This document shows positions 20,107-33,479 of a stretch of DNA of 64,000 bases, in pieces (the first letter of the stretch is position 1; the number at the start of each line of letters is the position of its first letter). The DNA is taken from NCBI GenBank assembly GCA_038501625.1, contig JAZAYU010000174.1, positions 930,001-994,000 of the forward strand. The letters are read 5' to 3'. The notes beneath the pieces are model-generated. The model did no database searches, had not been told where the DNA came from, and saw nothing but the letters and a program-made list of their open reading frames with translations. A program made the translations under genes and the position numbers. The stretch comes from Corbicula japonica. Lineage: Eukaryota; Mollusca; Bivalvia; Venerida; Cyrenidae.

Positions 20107-20751
20107 TATATTGTATGTATTTAAGTGACAATTCTTACGGTAAGTACCTTCTTTGTTGCTGGACAACAGTGTGTTTATAATATTATTTTTCAAACGTTCA
20201 TTAGCAACTTTCCTCGAACCAATGTAATACACTATGGAAAACTCCGATTAACATAATAATAATTTGACTAATTCGCCAATAATTTGGAGTCAAGAAACAA
20301 ATTTAATTCCCTAGGTACCCAATTTAAAATTAAGATACAAGTATTCCGGCCATGATGTTGTGTTTGCAAATAACACTTCACGTTGAAGAAAATAATAAAT
20401 TATCCGATTTCTCATACAGCGATTAGATTCAACTTATTGGCGAATTAGTCAAATTATCGCTGTTTGAAGAGTTTCGAGTTCTTAAGACTATAGAGTAATA
20501 ACATCTTTACAAATTAACTAACTTCTATTTCCTCCGACATACATGTACATGACGAAGAGCAGCTTACCCTTATTCTGTGTTCTCAGTCGTATGTCTTATA
20601 ATGATCGTTTTCAGAAATTTTACTATGGAAAGAACAAAGAAGATGTATAAAAGAATCACATAAGTAATGTGCAATACAACATGGATAACAATGTCTTGGA
20701 GAATATACGAACGCCTTGCGCAATAAAGACACAAATTGAGCTATTGAAGTA

Positions 20752-20860
20752 TTGTTTTTTTAAAAAAAGAAGAAATATGCATATCAGGAATGGCCACATC
20801 CAGCATACACTGTCTCCCCACAAAGCCAAAAAGTAGAGAGGAAAAGAGTTCAAGTTACAG
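20752..20860 (-). repeat. Dispersed repeat family copy (ATGCATATCAGGAAT / GTGGGGA)
   Basis: Family hallmark on the minus strand: CTCTCTACTTTTTG, GTGGGGAGACAGTGT and ATTCCTGATATGCATAT. Further copies or pieces are at about 21960-22110, 23165-23290, 29940-30235, 30705-30860, 32185-32308, 33430-33470, 35900-36030, 36570-36795, 45630-45670 and 57325-57570. Confidence 0.75.
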
Positions 20861-21223
20861 TTAAGATTCAGAAATAGGACAGAAGTGAAATGAATAAAGA
20901 CGTATTTTGAATTATTGCGGCATGTGGGGCTCCGTTTTCTTGAACGTCATTCCGATCTTTATATATGACAAACTGTAGGTTTTTTATTCAGCGCATGTAA
21001 TAATCTTGACAGAAAAGGTTTGTTGAGTTATATTGTTTTAAATCGCTAGTCTGAAAAGTGAAAATCTTCCTTTGCAGATAAAATTATGTTATAAAATCTC
21101 TAATTTATTGCGATTCAATGTCACTTATTTTTAAACTTCTATTTTTCAAACAGTACATGTTTTGTTTTGCCGCAAAAGACACTTTGTAATTATGTTTCTT
21201 GTTTATATGTTTGCTAACATTAG

Positions 21224-24200
21224 ACAACGAGGAAGAAAATATTTACGAAGAGTTACCAGATGACAATGATGGCTGTTTTGTAAACATAACCGTTACTGTG
21301 AATCAAGGCGATATCACGAAAGAGGATACAGACTGTATTGTTAACAGCTCTAATGATGCACTGGACCTTAGCAGAGGTCTGTCAAATGATTTAAAAATAA
21401 TATTTGCTTTGATTTCATTGAATTCATTCATAAAAATACGATGTAATTAAACAGAGACATACCAATTGTTTACCAATGACAAATGAAAAGAAAACAACTT
21501 TGATAAATCTTCAGAGTTTACGTATAAGTAACTTGGTAATGTATTTTATTTTTAGGTGCAGTTTCCAAAGCGCTTTTACAAAAAGGCGGAGACGCTATGA
21601 TGAAAGAAATTCTCGATAACAGTACACGTTTTACTATTTTCTAATAGATCATAGTTACTTTTTCATTTCTTTGTTGAAAAATATGGTACCGTTATATATT
21701 ATATATCGTTGTTCCGGCGTGCGTCAAAAAATTCCTCAAACATTCATGTATAGGCATAGGTGGATTGCAAGGAGATTGCCACTATGACATGTTTGAGAAA
21801 TGTAAAGCATTAAAATCACAGTTTGGTGCTGAACACTACTTTCAGTGTTCCAGTGCATATCCTACATTCCAAAATAATTGTCTTGTGGACCTTCCGTCAC
21901 ATTATTTATTAAAAAGTTATCGATATGAATGTATCTGATTTTAATGTCTGATTGTACTATATAAAGTTCACTTAAAAAGTAAAATATGCATGTCAGGAAT
22001 TGCTACAGTAAAAATCAGATAAAGATAGCCCCTCATGCAGCCGAAAATGTAGAGAGCGTGGATTTATTAGAATATCAACCTCGAATTATAAAGGAAGAGG
22101 GAGAGTAGTCCATTCTATTTTACAACAAGACCTTAGATAAAAAAAGATGAAACGATTCGAAAAGAGGGCAGAACCATCTTCTGTTCGTAAACCCTATCAT
22201 AGCCCCTTTTGCAAAAACCTATCCACGTATTTTTATCACTTTTGCACAAAGTTATCTTTGTAAGGAATATTACCAAGTGTTCCTGCAGTATCCTCACATA
22301 GACTTTAAATTTTGTAGACTGTTTATATTTCATTGTCCACAGATCTATGAATAATTATTACTATTGACGACTTCTCATGAACTTTACTAAATTTTGTCTG
22401 AACTGAAAATATACACTTCATTAATAACTGAAAAGCTCAATCTACAAAAGCCTTTGTAGAAACATTTTTAAAAGAATTGGTTTTTATTTGCCTTTGTCAG
22501 TCCTACTTGCAAGGACTTCTCTGAGATGCTTTGAAATAGGAAGATGACACAAATTCAAATTCACATTTTTGTTAATTCAGATCTCATAATTCTCGTAAAA
22601 ATAAAGGGGCACATTTTGAATTTGCCAGACTAGACGGTTTTAATTAATGCAATCTCCAATACAGCCAAATGGTAGAGAAAAAAGTTTATAAAAAGTCGAT
22701 CAGTTTAAAATTAACATTTCAAACCACAACAAAAAAACCCAGAAGGTCATCGCCTTTATATCGGCCAGTGGCAAATAGTACATTTGATACATAAAGTTTT
22801 ATATTGCTCTGTATTCCTAATACTACTAATATAGTTTAACTAAACACAAAACTATTTTCAGGAAATGATATGAAAAAGAAAGGTTTTGCCTGGACTTCTG
22901 CTCCAAAATTGCCATGCAAGCACATCATCCACATAGTGGCACAGGATAAAACAGAAGGATGGAAAACTATGATCGACACTTGTTTAAAAGAAGCTGAAAA
23001 AAAGAAATTGAAAAGTATATCTTTCCCAGCTTTAGGGACAGGTATGCAAAAAAAACCACAAAAAAATGATATTGTTTCTACTATTTTATTTTTGTAACAA
23101 AAAAAGTATAATCTCAGTTTCAGTTAAGTTAACGATGAAATCGGTGAATTTACACTTTATAATAAAAATGAAATATGCATATAAGGAATTGCCACAACAA
23201 GGAAAAAAGCCTCACGCTTTTAGAGAGGAAAAGAGAACATGAGTTTATGAGAAAATCAGTTTCAAATGAGACACCTAAAATTAAATGTTAGCAAGAAAGC
23301 ATCAATAATTCATTATAACAAAGACCGTTTAAATACGTATTAATATACCTGTATATTAAATAAGATAAAGTCAACATACTTGTAGTAAGACAAATGTTCC
23401 AGATTTCTTGTTCAAATCTGGGTGTTGATTTGAAACTGCGATTCATATTGATAAAGAAAACTCAGAAGATTTGCATTAGTCCTGCTTCAGAAACTAGTTT
23501 AAGGGCATAGTTTGTCATACAAACCTAAAGTGTCACGTTGACTTTAGAGGTATCGCTATGGCTATTAGACGGCCTACTAAGTTGACCACGTGTGAAGTTT
23601 GGGTCAAAACAGTTTAGTTTTTTAAAGAATTGTTCAGTTGCATCGGAAAAAAGGAAAGAAGATAAATAGCAGATTAGCATAACTTAATAATTATAAAAAG
23701 TAGTGTTTACAGACAACTATATATTATTCCTTAAAAACAAACAAGAAAATGTTAAAGGGGTATAGTCCGATTTTACGCATTGAGCCGTGAATGTACTTTT
23801 GTATTTATAGAATTTTGGAATATTCCGCAAAATAGGGATGTTAGGTATTCCCATCATTGCTCATTATGTTGAAATTGTACTGCTCTATAACAAAAGGTTT
23901 CATGGTCGTGGCAGTAACGCTTCTGATTTCTTGTAATATGACATAAGGGTTGTGTGTTCGAATCCCATGAGGAAATTTCATTTTTTTTCTGTTTGTAATG
24001 TCTTTTATTCAATAAATTCATATTGACACCGTCAAAAATGACATTAAACCGTACAAATTTCGAGTAAGCTTTCATCAAGCGAGTTGATAAAATGTCGCGA
24101 TTGGTGCTTACTCAAAACACATTTTTGGGCGCTGCAAAACATTGTATAAAGTGGTTTTGAATTATGTTAATTATTAAAGAAAAAGAATGTACAGAACGCC

Positions 24201-27200
24201 AGGATTCACAATTGTCAACGCTCCTTTGGTACGGAGGTGTATGGGGTCAGGACAAGCTGCTCAACAAAAATTTATTGTTAAAAATGGAATGAACATGGAC
24301 AAAATTGAACGTGGGTGCAAAATATAAAGATAAAACAGCTCAATACTATTAAAAATAATATCATATGAACTTAATTAAAATTATTAAAAAAGAAATGAGA
24401 CAAATATAAAAAGTTATTTTTATTGGATTCGAATATGCAATGTTTTGCATCATAGCCCGAGATCTTATCCACTGAGCTATTGCGTCGTGACTAAATAACA
24501 GCTGCTTTGAACAGGTTTTAATGTCACATAAGTAAAGTAATTTAACGGTAACTCTGTAAAATGACGCACTTCACCTATTAAGTATACATGTAATAACAGT
24601 GGACTTGTCCGAAAGGTCACAGCTCACGGGTCAAAATCGAACTATAGATTCACGAAGGCTCAAAAGTATCCTAAAAATATCTAACAATTTCAAATTACAT
24701 TTACATCACAGAAAGCGAGCATTTTATCATGTATAATGGTCGTTTGTTTTCTTGGACAAATTGTAAGTGAAGACAAACTTATTAACCAAAATTACAAATT
24801 AAGTATGTCAGATGTGTCCTAAAAATGTGAAATGTTGCAAAATATGGAGATTTCTGTTAATTTTTCAACATATTTTGGTGATTTTCATATTGGGCACAGA
24901 CCTCGATCAAAATAATTTAATGAATTTTATTTGTAGTATTGCATGCTGAATTCATGATCAAAATTTGGTTTTGGTCGAGAAGTGTGCCCATATTGAAATC
25001 CAATAAAATCTGCTCTGAAAATGGACAAAAATATGAATTTTTACATATTTTTCTAAGTTTATGCAATTTTGATGACCCCGTTATCCAATTGCATTTACAG
25101 TGATTGATATAAAACTTTAAGATATTGAAAGTATAACCATTTGTGTACTCAAAATTATTAAAATATGTGATAAGTAACAAAACATATGTTTTTGATATCT
25201 GTTTAGACCAATATTAGGCCTTCGTGAACCTACTCCTTTGCTTTGCATTGTTTTTGTTCCTGATTTCAGGAATGATTAAAAATAATGGTTAAATGGTTTA
25301 GTAAAGGGACCCAAAACATCACATCTTTACTATAAGCTTAAAAGAGTATGAACAAATTGAATATGATCTTGCAAACTGGTTCCTTCATGTCTCAAATAAA
25401 GCATTATCTAAAACAACTAAATTATAGCATTATTTCAGCTATGAGTATCAAGCCCGATGAGATTGCTGGTGCAATGCGTGATTCTTTGGCTGAATTCGAC
25501 CAGACAGTTCCAAAATATTTAGCCGAAGTGAGAATTGTAATCTTTCAACCGGAGATGGTTCAGGTTTTCAAAGACGTAATGAAAACTAAAGCTAAGGGAA
25601 CAGATGGCTTATTTAGTAAAATCGTAGGAGGTATGACTGGTAAGAACATGTTTTAATATCATCAGCACTGAAGGTTCAGATTTAAGAGAAGTAAGACGTA
25701 TTGTAACAGGATATGTTTTTACAAATCATGTTCACTTAAACAGTGCTAGGTTTAATCTGCAAGTTCGGAACACAGGTTAAGTAGTTCATTTCGAAAGAAA
25801 GAGTTGTTTGAAGGTCCACAGATTCAGTAAGATCTAGCTTACTCTGTTCTTGATATGTCTTTAGTAACATCATGAAATGTATATATTTTATACAGAAATA
25901 TGTTAAAAAACACTGCAGGAAATATGTAGAGATTCAGACTTATTTTAATTATGCACCATTAATCAGGAGTATTACCAACAGGAAAGTGATGCAGCACAGA
26001 TACTCTGATCTCTTACTTGAGTGTAATTCTATATCTAACCTCGATCCTACATTAAATGGTCAGACTGTTTATGGCCTTACTGTTCGCCAAGTATGATTAT
26101 GGATTCATGCGCTCCGCATTTCCTGTCCATTACTCGCACTTTTGACCTAATTGGCACTGTATATTGTCTTTAAAATGATTTTAAGTTTTCACTTGACTAT
26201 TAAGAATAAGTTTTATAACCAAATCAGATTATTTCAGTCGTTCTGGAGTAACAGCCCTTTAATTGCAATAACTTCATGTTATCAACAATGGAGAGCGGCT
26301 TACTTATCTGTTTACTTACCATAAGTAATTGTAAGAAAAAGGATCCTACAGTCTCTCAAAGGATTTGGCCCTTTAGCTGTCAAAATTTGACTTTTCAAGG
26401 ACAAACTGTCCTTATTCTCTGAAATCCTTTCTCAAATGTTCATTTAACTTGATCAGAATAATGATATATATCTCAAGTCAATGATGTGCAGCTCAGTCTC
26501 TCAAGAATGTCGAGACCTTTTAAATGCCCTAACTCGAATGTATCGTTTTTATCATATAGGAATATCGGCTGTTATGAAATGTAAGTGGGTGGTCCGTTTA
26601 TCAAGTAAGAAGTAATTTTTATCAGATGCAAACAATCAGTTGTAAAATTCACCATTCATAATGAGAGATTGTGAGAGGTTTGAACTACTGTATACCCGTA
26701 TAAACATTCTTCTAAACACTCAATCGAAAACCGTAAAAGGTTTGTGAAGAGTGCATAAATATGGCTGTATATTTATAGATTGGTGGACCGGTGGAAAAAA
26801 TAAAACATCTGGAACCAAACCAAAGACCAATAAATCAGTACACCCAGACAAAGTGACATTTACAATAACGTCAATGAACAACAATGTGATTCAACAGACA
26901 ATCCAAAGACTTGAAGGAGTTTTGCAAAATGAAATTATCACGAAAAAATTTACAGACAGTGTAATACAGCGGATGGATTCAAATTTTGTAAGCTGTTTCA
27001 TGCTAACCAGTTAAATGCTCAAATAGTTTTGTTTTTAGTTTTTTTTTTAAATCTTTCATATTCGTAGTCAAAAACGCATAATGAACAAAAATGCATGCTT
27101 TTAGATGAATTGTTTTCTATATAAAACCTACTAATGTATGGTCTTTAATTTAAGCTTAGCGATGTTTTATTCATTCTTTTAAATTTCTGATATTTGAAGT

Positions 27201-30200
27201 TGCTCGAAATAAATGGGATCGCTGAGGACTGTAAGGTACAGCTTAAATTGGACGCACAATCAGGAAAGGTAGAAATTGCCGGGATGACTAATAATGTGAT
27301 AAATGCAACTGACAAAATACACAAGTAAATATTTTATTTTATCTGCACTTAACCATTGTCGCTCTAACCTTACATCTTAGTTCGTTAACACAGTTTGGAT
27401 TCCTTTAAATTTTGTACAATATATAAATCTGGCTCGTTTTCATATCTGGTTTTCGAATGTTCCAACTTTACGACATGCATTGGTTTATTTCGTTTTTTAT
27501 TTGTTAATACATGTAACAGGTATTTGAAGTGTGTATTAAATTTTCATATCTTTATCAATCGGTGATTATTAGTCAGAGCTTATATTGCGCACCAACTCAT
27601 TTAATGAGTACATGTATGTAGGCACCGAATACATTTGTTTTTGTTTTCTTTCGTTTTGGTACAGACCAATATTAGAATAATTGATTTTTATAAACCAATA
27701 TCTCGTTCCAAATTTGTTTTATATCCAGTATTCTACGAGATGCCTCGTCACATGAAAAGCATATGGAGACAGTAGAAATCATGAGTAGCCTTGTCCAGTG
27801 GTTTTACATCGAAATTGATGAAGAAGGACAAAAGTTGACAGAATACGACAACGGATTAAACTATAAAATAGAAAGCGCATTCAAATCACAAGCTCCGACA
27901 TACAAATTCAAGTAAAATAATTTAAGCTAGCACTAATATGATATTTGAAGTTTGTTTAATTTGTAAATAGTCACCATAAATAAGTATGAGCCTAGCTGCA
28001 GGAAGTTTATGGTATAATGCATAATACGATAATAATAAGTTTGTAAAGCGGAGGATTTTTATTACATCAACGCCGATTTTTTTTTATAATGAATAGAATT
28101 TTAATGATGATCAATAATTCAATTATTGATCATAATTATTTGAACATTTGATAAATTAATTCGAGCCTGCGTATGTTTAAAGTCCAATTCCTGCATCTAA
28201 GACCCACTGTGATGATGATATCCAAAAAAATAAAATCACTTGAGTTTCCTAACTGTATTTTAAAATCTCAGCAACTAAAAGAGATAAGTATTATAACGTT
28301 TTCTCATATGTGAACAAAATATTAACTTAGCTTATAAATTTTAAGGTCTGTGAAAGGCGAAACCCATGTTGTTGATTTCAAGAACATGAGAGAATACTTA
28401 GAGAAAGATCCGGAAGATTCTGTAAATCTGATCCGAAGAGATAAGACAAATGGTAACTTCTTCAATTATGGAGTATTTGTCTTTTTAATGAGAAATTGTA
28501 AAATATAAAATAAATTAATTCGTTGGAAGTTTGAAATCTAGTTAAGTTTGTATCATGTACGTTAATATTTTTAAACTTAGACATAATGAAGTCAATCGCA
28601 TAAAAATACGAAAAGTTATTGAATACTATAATAATAAGATATTTCGTACTGTTTTGTAGAGGGATCATTTGAATCGCCAGCCATATGGGGTGATTTCAAG
28701 GGTAATATAAGAGTAGTTAACTTGGTGGCTGATGACAAGGACTACCAAGATATTGGACAGAAATTTCAAGCGACTGCGGGGACACCAAGACAAATCAAAC
28801 TTGTTAATATTAATTATCGTATAATCTTAAATGAATCATTATTTCTTCCAGTAATATAGCAGCTATTTACAAGTTTAACACCCCCTTTACTCTGATAAAC
28901 ATTCATTGTAAGCTACACACGCCTCATTTAGCATGTCGAGCAATGTTTTACAAAAACATCACTGACTGCAAATTAATTGCACATTTCAATTAGTTTAATT
29001 ACGTAGTAAATCGTTTTTATCGTAGTTTAAAAGTCTTAAAACGAAATACGATGTTAAAAAAAGTTGAAAGTACAGTGAAAGGAATGAAAGTGATCATCCT
29101 AGGTAAACGAATGAAGTCAGACGCCCTTTTCTTGTTTCAATGGCTAAAATATATAAATGAGAGACCATATTCTATTACGACAAAACCTAAGCTTCACACA
29201 ACATCAGTTGAAATGTCCACATAAGCAATATCATTCTTACAACAATATATGATGTCCTTTTGATTACCAAAAAAAAAGATAATTATGAGATATTTGAAAA
29301 AAAATGTATTTGACCTTGAGAGCACAACAGTTAATTGTTGACCTCGCTCTTCATAATCGATAGTTCTTTAAAATGTTTTTTTCTTCAGATCCAGAGAATA
29401 CAAAACAGGACACTATGGCAACAATACCACGCGAAGAAAAAGCAGCTCGAAGATCAAAACCCTGCAGGCACGAAAAACGAGAATTTCCTATGGCACGGCA
29501 CAGCTGAAGAAGCGGTTGATAGCATCAATGCGCATGGGTTCAACCGGAGCTACTGTGGTAAAAATGGTACGTTGAGGAATATGTTTAATCTTTATTTTTA
29601 TAAGTACACAAACGAGCGAAAGAAACACAAATGTGAAGCCAAGAAGTAGGGCTATGAAGTTCGTTTTAAAGATGATTGTTAGCATGAATATATATATATT
29701 TTTATTGATTATTAAAAATTTGGGTTTTGAGTATTATGCTTTGAAACAATAAAATGTTGAAGTTTTTCGAAATGGAGTAGAAGTGGAATAACGTTGTTTC
29801 TAATTTTATAATCTTATGGGAATTAAAATTTCAAATCTAAAATATGTATAAGAACATGTAAAATGCTTTTATGTTGAATATGTTTGTGTGCTTTTGCATG
29901 CAACATTGTTGAGCCGATGGGTGGGTTGGAGTTAATTCACCAAGACAAGTTGTACTTGTTCTGTGATACGAGAACCTGTTGGGGCAAGTGTGAGGTTGGT
30001 GCACCCTAGAACCTGGTTTAAACCCCCAGTGGCAATTTGTTTTGCCACTGACCGTTCCAAGGCGGTATCCCCAAAAGTTCTCTTCTTTGTTAATTGTTTG
30101 TGGCGTCCTATTTGAATTGACATACTTATATAAAACATACTCTCTCTCTCCTCCTCTCTTCTTTTTCGCTGCGTGGGGAGGCTGTGTTTTTTTAGTGTGG

Positions 30201-30602
30201 CGATTCCTGATATGCATATATTGCTTTTTTAATATACTGCCTTGTATTGGATGTTTTCTGTGGAAGTTTCTGAAGTTTATAATTACTAACTAAATAATTT
30301 AACGTTTGACAGCAACTGCTTTGGGGAATGGAGTTTATTTCGCAGTCCAGTCAGCATATTCTTGTCAAGACACGTATTCTAGACCTGATTCCCAGGGAGT
30401 AAAGAGGATGTATTACTGTAGAGTACTGACAGGAGAGTGTGCGCCAGGCAAGAGTGGGATGCGAGTACCTCCACCAAAACCCGCTGGTGGAGCAACAGCA
30501 CTCTATGACTCGGTTGTCGACAACACAGCAGGACCAGGAATATATGTGATCTTCAACGATACACAGGCATACCCTGAGTATCTGATAACATTCACCAACT
30601 AA
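21224..30602 (+). CDS. PARP14-like mono-ADP-ribosyltransferase (macrodomain, KH-like, WWE, ART), 5' incomplete
   Basis: Phase-consistent exons: 21224-21376, 21556-21621, 22862-23041, 25439-25630, 26779-26987, 27200-27324, 27729-27911, 28346-28452, 28660-28802, 29399-29566 and 30313-30602 (stop TAA). The first four form one macrodomain (NQGDITKEDTDCIVNSSNDA, RGAVSKALL, LPCKHIIHI, FPALGTGAMSIKP), which binds ADP-ribose. The next two encode a KH-like helical segment. 27729-28452 encode WWE (VQWFYIEIDEEGQKLTEYDN). The last three encode the transferase: His in FLWHGT, Tyr in NGVYF, and Ile where PARP1 has Glu (GIYVIFND), predicting mono- rather than poly-ADP-ribosylation. The first exon begins inside a codon, so upstream exons exist but were not found; the virus-like element lies 1.1 kb upstream. 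Introns hold many repeats. Family members act in antiviral and stress signalling. Confidence 0.88.
23875..23975 (+). repeat. tRNA-like module (SINE piece) in PARP intron
   Basis: GTGTTCGAATCCCATGAGG resembles a B box with T-arm. The rest is only loosely tRNA-like, so this is not called as a functional tRNA. Confidence 0.4.
24405..24500 (-). repeat. tRNA-derived repeat (minus strand)
   Basis: Read on the minus strand: CAATAGCTCAGTGGATAAGA (box A), CTCGGGCTATGATG and ATTCGAATCCAATAAAA (box B). A close copy is at 59278-59370. The anticodon region is irregular, so a SINE or tRNA pseudogene is likely. Confidence 0.6.
29940..30235 (+). repeat. Longest copy of the dispersed repeat family, in the last PARP intron
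   Basis: Contains CACCCTAGAACCTGGTTTAA, TTTTGCCACTGACCGTTCC, AAGGCGGTATCCCC, GCGTGGGGAGGCTGTG and GGCGATTCCTGATATGCATA in order. The same order is seen in reverse at 36570-36795 and 57325-57570. A partial copy follows at 30705-30860. The overlapping open frames here are artefacts. Confidence 0.75.
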
Positions 30603-30860
30603 TTCTATATCAAACTCAGACGATGATGTATTATGAAGACTCTATATACTCAATATCTAATTCTGATGATGACGTGGTTGGTAGATTCTTAATATGGTCT
30701 AAAACTTTGCGTCTTATTTGAATTGACATACTTATATGTCATATGTTATATGTTATATTTATAAAAACATGCTCTCTTTTCCTCTCTTCTTTTATGCTGC
30801 GTGGGGAGGCTGTGTTTTGTGAGTGTGGCGATTCCTGATTTGCATATTTCACTTTTCTCA

Positions 30861-32184
30861 ATCATTTGGAGGCTATCAATGATAAATCTGATCAACGTTT
30901 TATGGTCAACTTGTTGTTTACGGACTTGAGCTGTATATATTTAGAGCTTATTAGCTACAACACATAATTTTGTTCTTAACTTTTAGCCAAGAATAAAGTT
31001 GTTATATTTTTCAGTTGAAGAATAGAGGTTGAAGGAAGATTATTGGCAACGTAAACGTAAAAGCTTTCCTCGACTCTCCAGTCCGTAATATTTATTTTTC
31101 AACATTATCAATACTTTTAATATATGAACATATAAATCTGTCCTTTAACAAGAGTGTTGTTACATGTGTAGCATGATACTTAGGTACTATTTTATAGTAA
31201 TTTTAAAATTACCTTCATTTCAATATTTCCGCCAGTAATAAGATGGGTGGTTTTAATATCCCGGCCTATGGATTTGAAAATTGTGCAATCACCCAAAGGA
31301 AATACTTCTTGCTTTGTTTTATTTTATGCCTTCGGCGTTGTCTGTGATATAATAAAAAATTATGTGAAAATACCGCATTGAAGGTTTCATGTTGAACGCC
31401 ATATGCATGGGATGGATTGAAACTGTACTGTTTATTGGTGTACGTTTGATGATGTTTAAATGTGTTTGTGTATGGTCTAACTATATATTAAATGCTTACT
31501 TTCGTCAATAGTGCTTTAAATTTGATGTAGATTAATATGTCGCTTGTATGAAAATATGACCCTCTCAAGAAATTACTTGCTTACCTAATTCCTTCAAATT
31601 AAAATACTGAAAGTCTAATTACCTGGGGTAAACTGAACAAATCTGAAAATTAATATACCAGCATTTTTTCACTGATTGTGAAATACTTATCTGTTAAAAA
31701 ATTGCTGGTCTATTTAAAAGATCTGTTTGATGTTTGATCATTTTTTGAAAATGTTGAAATATATTTTATAAGAATGGTGCTACTTTAAATTAATTCAAGA
31801 AAAAAGAACACAGTTTATATTTGTAACCAGTGCACGTGGTTTTCTTCGTTGTCGCTGGATGTCCTTTTTAAGGAAATTGTTTAAATGACGTTATTTCAAA
31901 AGGGCTGTAAAAAGTGCGTTTTAAAATGACGTTTGAAAAAGTACATTGTCCAATCAGTTGTTTCCAGATGTCCTAATTTAACAAACATAATTTTTCTAAT
32001 TTATGTTTTTAACTTGAGTCATTCATTGTATTTCTTATTCAAATATTGTTACGTTTAAGTTAATTCTGAATATGCCTGCATTTTTAAGATTTGCTATAAT
32101 ATTGATTGTTGAAAACTAAAATTTGGATTATTTCCTTTTAAAAAGAAGAAATTAAGAATTAATTGACACTTTTGATTTTTAACA
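30861..32184. other. Intergenic DNA downstream of the first PARP gene
   Basis: Possible polyadenylation signal AATAAA near 30992. A piece near 31240-31440 resembles sequence at 6870-7800. No gene seen. Confidence 0.4.
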
Positions 32185-33470
32185 GCATAGTTCCAAGGCG
32201 GTAACCCCTCGAGTTCTCAGTTTTGTTAATTGTTTGTGGTGTCCTTTTAAAAATTGATCATTCAAAGACCATACTCTCTCACACTTCTTCTTGACTGTGT
32301 GGGGAGGCTTTTTTTATGCCCCCACAAAGTGGGAGGCATATAGAGTTGCACTCGTCCGTCCGTACGTCCGTCCGTCCGTACGTCCCCAAATCTTGTGGCA
32401 TCAACTCCTCCTAAACTATAAGGCGGATTTCTTTCAAACTTGCACAGATGATCAAGCAGGATGTGTAGATGATCGTAAAGAAAGGATTTTTTCCAGCGAC
32501 CATTTTTACCAGAGTAATGGCCCTTTGTTAATTACAGTTATTAAATCTTGTGGCGTCAACTCCTCCTAAACTATAAGGCGGATTTCTTTCAAACTTGCAC
32601 AGATGATCAAGCAGGATGTGTAGATGATCGTAAAGAAAGGATTTTATCCTGCGACCATTTTTACCAGAGTTATGGCCCTTTGGACATTTCAGTAATTAAA
32701 TCTTTTGGCGTCAACTCCTCCTAAACTATAAGGCGGATTTCTTTCAAACTTGCACAGATGATCAAGCAGGATTTGTAGGTGATCGTAAAGAAAGGATTTT
32801 TTCCTGCGACCATTTTTACCAGAGTTATGGCCCTTTGTTAATTTTAGTAATTCAATCTTGTGGCATCAACTCCTCATTAACTATCTAAGGGATTTCTTTC
32901 AAATTTGCACAGATGATCAAGCAGGTTGTGTAAATAATCGTTAAGAAAGGCTTTTTCTTACGGCCATTTACCAGAGTTATGGCCCTTTGTTAATTTCAGT
33001 GATTTAATCTTGTGGCATCAACTCCTCGTTTACTATTGGATGGATTTCTTTCAAACTTGCTCACATGATCAAAGTGGATGTGCATATGATCATAAAGAAA
33101 GGATTTTTTTTCCTGCGGCCATATTTACCAGAGTTATGGCCCTTTGTTAATTCACTTACAAAATTTTGTGGCATCAACTCAACATTTTTTATTTGGCTGA
33201 TTTCTTCCGAACTTACACAGATGATTAGACATGATGTCTAAATTGCTGTAAAGGACATTGTCTGGCAACCATTTTCACCAAAGTTATGGCCCTTTGTTTA
33301 TGTTAGTCATTAAATTTTGTGGCTCTTACACCTCATTCACCACATATTGTTCATACCTAGTACACAATTTTGTTACAAATGTACTTGCAGCAGTGGGGGC
33401 ATCAGTGTCCTGAGGACACAGTCTAGTTTTCTTAATGTGACAATTCCTGATATGCATATTTCACCATTTT
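32185..33470 (+). repeat. Dispersed repeat copy split by a pearl-like tandem element
   Basis: The left part (32185-32308, ending GTGTGGGGAGGCTTTTTT) and right part (about 33430-33470, GACAATTCCTGATATGCATA) are pieces of one dispersed-repeat copy. The sequence between them is the inserted tandem element. Confidence 0.65.
32313..33428 (+). mobile_element. Tandem-core element with TCCG microsatellite and units of about 155 bp
   Basis: Begins with a hairpin (TGCCCCCAC, then GTGGGAGGCA) and a CGTCCGTCCG tract at 32348-32385. It then has about six units of 150-156 bp, each starting near TCTTGTGGC (32393, 32547, 32700, 32856, 33009, 33164, partial at 33314), and closes with GTGGGGGCATCAGTGTCCTG. 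The layout resembles bivalve 'pearl'-type tandem-core elements; assignment is by architecture only. Confidence 0.75.
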
Positions 33471-33479
33471 ACACAATAA

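Noticed and set aside
24405..24500. Functional tRNA gene on the minus strand
   Set aside because: Same sequence occurs at 59278-59370 with shared flanks, so it is a dispersed repeat; the anticodon arm is irregular.
32291..32569. Frame with VRPYVRPSVRPQ
   Set aside because: Produced by the TCCG microsatellite and the first tandem unit.
32393..33320. CRISPR-like array (regular repeats)
   Set aside because: Whole units repeat without distinct spacers, unit length is about 155 bp, and the genome is eukaryotic; these are tandem-core repeats.
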